From NCBI GenBank assembly GCA_028867235.1, contig JAGWGS010000015.1, forward strand, positions 1 to 13,954: DNA of 13,954 nucleotides, given 5' to 3'. A program made the position numbers and the translations under genes. Under the pieces are notes generated by a model, which was not told where the DNA came from, did not search any database, and saw only the letters and a list, made by a program, of their open reading frames with translations. This document shows, one piece after another, positions 11,849 to 13,954 of the stretch; the first letter of the stretch is position 1; every line of letters begins with the position of its first letter. The DNA is from Nitrososphaerota archaeon. GTDB lineage: Archaea; Thermoproteota; Nitrososphaeria; Nitrososphaerales; Nitrosopumilaceae.

Positions 11849-12508
11849 GTGAGTAAAGAAGATCCAAATGTAGGTATTTCCCAACCTCCTGTTAACATAT
11901 TATTTAGTCCTCTAGACGTTTCAAAGAAGGATGTATGGAGCATAGACGTAATACGAATTTTAGACATTCTTATCAAAATTCTTAGCCAAGCAGACAAGAA
12001 AGATCTTAGGGTAGCAGGAATTGCCGCCCTATCTTCAGCTATGATACATAGAATGAAGGTTGAGAGCATTTTTGCTTTACAAAAAGCAGCTATGGAAAAG
12101 AAACCTCTCACACAGAGAGAAGATGTAGACATTGAAGTGATAAACATGCCATACAGGCACGAATCCACATATCCAGTCACGCTTGATGAATTGTTATCAG
12201 TATTAGAAAATCTCATAGGCACAATAGCAAACCCTCGTTCAAGTAGAAGACAGCTAGAATTTGAGCCTGTACAAGCACCAAACTTTGATGATTATTTCAT
12301 CTCGCTTGAGAAGATAATAGGTCAGTATGAGGAATTAATAGTAAACAAGATCAAGTCCACCGGATATGGTTCATTTAAGAACATAGTAGCAGAGCTTCAG
12401 TTAATAGATGTCATAAGATGCTTTTTTGCTATTTTGTTTCTGGCAAGAGACATGAAAGTAGATCTGGAACAAACAGAAGATGACATCATAGTATCTCTGA
12501 TAAAATAG
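11849..12508 (+). CDS. scpA: Segregation and condensation protein ScpA (kleisin)
   Basis: A 219-aa kleisin that bridges SMC heads and recruits ScpB in the chromosome-condensing complex. The N-terminal helical part (14-80) follows the ScpA plan: a short PLDV segment at 21-24, the SIDVIRILDILIKIL helix (31-45) and an RVAGIAALSSAMIHRMKVESIF helix region (54-75). The middle (85-150) is variable and the C-terminus (about 150-219) is a winged helix that binds the SMC head. Divergence from bacterial ScpA is normal for archaeal versions. The start is GTG 11849, with TTATAAA about 25 nt upstream. scpB follows after 70 bp with its own promoter. No smc gene is in the window. Confidence 0.85.
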   Translation: MSKEDPNVGISQPPVNILFSPLDVSKKDVWSIDVIRILDILIKILSQADKKDLRVAGIAALSSAMIHRMKVESIFALQKAAMEKKPLTQREDVDIEVINMPYRHESTYPVTLDELLSVLENLIGTIANPRSSRRQLEFEPVQAPNFDDYFISLEKIIGQYEELIVNKIKSTGYGSFKNIVAELQLIDVIRCFFAILFLARDMKVDLEQTEDDIIVSLIK

Positions 12509-12546
12509 AAATTTACAATCAGATCAATACAAAGTAGGAATTTCAT

Positions 12547-12555
12547 TTAAGTATA
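12547..12555 (+). promoter_or_regulatory. TATA box of scpB
   Basis: TTAAGTATA, centred about 28 nt before ATG 12579, so scpB can be transcribed independently of scpA. Confidence 0.5.
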
Positions 12556-12578
12556 CTACAGCCTACACTTGTGCATAT

Positions 12579-13166
12579 ATGGGCAAGATAGATGATGATG
12601 ACGCCATAGCAAGATTGGAGGCTGCTTTGTACTCGGCAGGAAGACCTTTGACTATAGAGGAATTGATAAAGGCATCAGGAACAGAATCAAGAACCAAAAC
12701 ATTGGCATTGATGACAAATCTTGTAAAAAAGACCAAATCTGTATTCAAGGCAATAGAAGTAGCAAGTCTGCCTGACGGCTCGTATGTATTCCAACTAAAG
12801 CCAGAATTTAATACAGTAATAAGAAAATATGCGTCAAAACCACTTTTGCCAACAGCCACACTAAAGACTTTATCATACATTGCATACATGCAACCAATTT
12901 CCTCAAAGAGACTGGTTGAAGTAAGAGGATCAGGTGTGTATATGCACCTAAAATTATTACAACAGCTAGACTATATCGAGCATCAAAATGTTGGAAGATT
13001 AAAGATATACAACACCACAGAAAAGTTCCAGAAATATTTCGGCATTCAAGGAGACAAAGATCTTCTCAAACAGAAATTATTTACAAAAGTAAGAGTTCCT
13101 AGCCAGCCTACAGAGCAACCACAGCAGCAAGCTCCTGAACCCATGGCTCAAGCAAGTCAAGGATAA
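12579..13166 (+). CDS. scpB: Segregation and condensation protein ScpB
   Basis: A 195-aa protein with two winged-helix domains, the partner that binds the middle of ScpA in the SMC complex. Residues 8-80 form the first wing (LEAALYSAGRPLTIEEL is the standard ScpB opening); 85-165 form the second, with the family's TLKTLSYIAYMQPISSKRLVEVRG (94-117) including a conserved A-Y-x-QP-I core, and LLQQLDYIEHQNVGRLKIYNTTEKFQKYFGI. The last 21 residues are a Gln/Pro/Ala-rich disordered tail (from about 175) with no known motif. It follows scpA in the usual order. The ATG is fixed by a promoter 28 nt upstream. Confidence 0.92.
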   Translation: MGKIDDDDAIARLEAALYSAGRPLTIEELIKASGTESRTKTLALMTNLVKKTKSVFKAIEVASLPDGSYVFQLKPEFNTVIRKYASKPLLPTATLKTLSYIAYMQPISSKRLVEVRGSGVYMHLKLLQQLDYIEHQNVGRLKIYNTTEKFQKYFGIQGDKDLLKQKLFTKVRVPSQPTEQPQQQAPEPMAQASQG

Positions 13167-13194
13167 GACAAGAACATTTCTAGACTGTAAATGG

Positions 13195-13200
13195 TATAAA
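13195..13200 (+). promoter_or_regulatory. TATA box of the S8e-SRP19 operon
   Basis: TATAAA, centred about 27 nt upstream of ATG 13225. Confidence 0.55.
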
Positions 13201-13224
13201 TTAGAGATACTTTATCGAATCAAC

Positions 13225-13605
13225 ATGAAGAAGTCTGTGGAAAATCTTGCAACAAGTAAGATCACAGGTGGTAGAAGATATCCTCTCAGATCAAGACGAA
13301 AGTACGAAATTGATAGATATTCTGTAGAAGCTGTACCAGGAGAGCAGGTAACCATTACACGAAAGACAAGAGGAGGAAATAAGAAAACATCTCTTAAAAC
13401 CACAGATATTGTAAACTTGACCATTCCAGGTTCTAAAGTAAAAAAATTAAAAATTCTCAAAGTCTTGAAAAATCCATCAAACAAGGACTATGAAAGACGT
13501 GGAGTAATATCAAAAGGCGCAATCTTGGAGACAGAAGCTGGCCAATGTAGAGTCATCTCAAGACCAGGTCAAGACGGCGTAGTAAATGCGATTTTGATAA
13601 AGTGA
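13225..13605 (+). CDS. rps8e: Small ribosomal subunit protein eS8 (S8e)
   Basis: A 126-aa archaeal/eukaryotic 30S protein. The N-terminal stretch has the S8e theme 'TGGRRYPLRSRRKYE' (14-28; basic, rRNA-contacting), the centre is a beta-rich KTRGGNKKTSL region, and the end carries the most conserved block, NPSNKDYERRGVISKGAI followed by ETEAG and SRPGQDGVVNAILIK. Length matches other archaeal S8e proteins, which lack the eukaryotic insertions. The start is fixed by TATAAA 27 nt upstream. SRP19 follows after 4 bp, so they form an operon linking a ribosomal protein with protein targeting. Confidence 0.96.
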   Translation: MKKSVENLATSKITGGRRYPLRSRRKYEIDRYSVEAVPGEQVTITRKTRGGNKKTSLKTTDIVNLTIPGSKVKKLKILKVLKNPSNKDYERRGVISKGAILETEAGQCRVISRPGQDGVVNAILIK

Positions 13606-13609
13606 TACC

Positions 13610-13909
13610 ATGAAAGATTACGAACATGTCGTAGTCTGGCTTGATTATTTTAACAAAAATATACCAAAAAAAATGGGAAGAAGAGTTTCTCGCGAGAAAA
13701 GTATCTTTGATCCATCTTTGAATGAATTAATTGATGCGGCAAAGGCAGCAGGTCTAGAAACTACAGAGACAAATGATCAAGCAAGATTTCCAAGAAGGCC
13801 TTATGTAAGGTCAGGATATATTGCAGTTGCCAAGTCTAAACCTAAAACAAAAATTATTTCTACAATATCTGAAAAAATGGTTGCAAAAAGAGCCAAACAA
13901 TCCAAGTAA
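13610..13909 (+). CDS. srp19: Signal recognition particle 19 kDa protein (SRP19)
   Basis: A 99-aa protein that binds the tips of helices 6 and 8 of 7S RNA and allows SRP54 to load. The sequence has the family layout: HVVVWLDYFNKN at the start (a shortened 'vvwp.yid...s...GR' opening), KKMGRRVSREKSIFDPSLNEL (positions 20-40), AAKAAGL, then the RRPYVRSGYIAVAKSK block (67-83) and a basic tail. Length is typical for archaea. The ATG lies 4 nt after the S8e stop, so both are on one mRNA. Its partner SRP54 is in the same window, but the 7S RNA gene was not found. Confidence 0.92.
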   Translation: MKDYEHVVVWLDYFNKNIPKKMGRRVSREKSIFDPSLNELIDAAKAAGLETTETNDQARFPRRPYVRSGYIAVAKSKPKTKIISTISEKMVAKRAKQSK

Positions 13910-13915
13910 ATATCG

Positions 13916-13921
13916 TTTATA
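13916..13921 (+). promoter_or_regulatory. Possible TATA box of a gene starting at the right edge
   Basis: TTTATA after the SRP19 stop, with TTG ACA GAA CTC open at 13941 about 23 nt downstream. Too little sequence remains to identify a gene. Confidence 0.3.
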
Positions 13922-13954
13922 GCTTGCAGCTAAAGTAATTTTGACAGAACTCTA

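Noticed and set aside
11729..11884. Open-frame extension of the receiver-domain gene to 11884, giving a hydrophobic, membrane-anchor-like N-terminus.
   Set aside because: It would cross a well-placed TATA box at 11749-11758 and overlap scpA and its promoter. The hydrophobic look comes from translating AT-rich promoter DNA; ATG 11728 fits the spacing.
11821..12222. Minus-strand 133-codon frame opposite scpA.
   Set aside because: Antisense shadow of a recognised kleisin gene with no motif or promoter.
12516..12530. CAGATCAA upstream of scpB resembling the dyad half-site at 10230.
   Set aside because: Only one half-site, farther from the promoter, and such an AT-rich octamer is expected by chance.
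1..13954. CRISPR arrays, insertion sequences, integrase attachment sites, toxin-antitoxin or defence genes.
   Set aside because: No regularly spaced repeats, transposase motifs or terminal inverted repeats were seen; gene content is housekeeping throughout.

Overview
The window reads as a chromosomal core region of an ammonia-oxidising-type archaeon (Thaumarchaeota/Nitrososphaerota, probably a Nitrosopumilus-like lineage). The base composition is AT-rich and the information-processing genes are archaeal: S24e, S27ae, S8e, SRP19, SRP54, aIF5A, Pus10, Dph6, and a C1-G72 tRNA-Tyr with a bulge-helix-bulge intron. There is also a DnaJ-ferredoxin fusion of the kind reported from Thaumarchaeota and plants, and an archaeal ScpA/ScpB pair. 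Most genes have a TATA-like box centred about 25-30 nt before the start codon, so most mRNAs look leaderless. That spacing was used to choose starts, several of which are TTG or GTG.

Layout. 1-325 (-): 5' part of a GalT-like nucleotidyltransferase, cut by the window edge. 456-2918 (+): hemerythrin-like protein, SlyD-like FKBP isomerase, archaeal phosphoglycerate mutase. 2908-3468 (-): DUF309 protein. 3551-4077 (+): S24e-S27ae operon. 4078-6766 (-): HExxH putative metalloprotease, Pus10, DnaJ-ferredoxin. 6823-9497 (-): SRP54, Dph6, an unlisted 38-aa zinc-ribbon-like ORF, a candidate C/D box guide RNA and aIF5A. 9582-10190 (-): unknown protein with a dyad upstream of its promoter. 10322-10444 (+): intron-containing tRNA-Tyr, then an Lrp/AsnC regulator to 10992. 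10985-11728 (-): helical-repeat/receiver protein. 11849-13166 (+): scpA and scpB. 13225-13909 (+): S8e-SRP19.

Much of the window concerns making, modifying and targeting proteins: ribosomal proteins, two SRP subunits, hypusinated aIF5A, diphthamide synthesis for EF-2, tRNA pseudouridylation by Pus10 and a predicted tRNA 2'-O-methylation guide. No mobile element, CRISPR array, toxin system or defence island was seen.

The most interesting observation is the 66-nt C/D box sRNA candidate at 9020-9085 (-), directly after the aIF5A stop. It has C, D', C' and D-like boxes, a 6-bp terminal stem, and a D guide that by the N+5 rule points at C34 of elongator tRNA-Met. No stretch over 300 bases lacks a gene.
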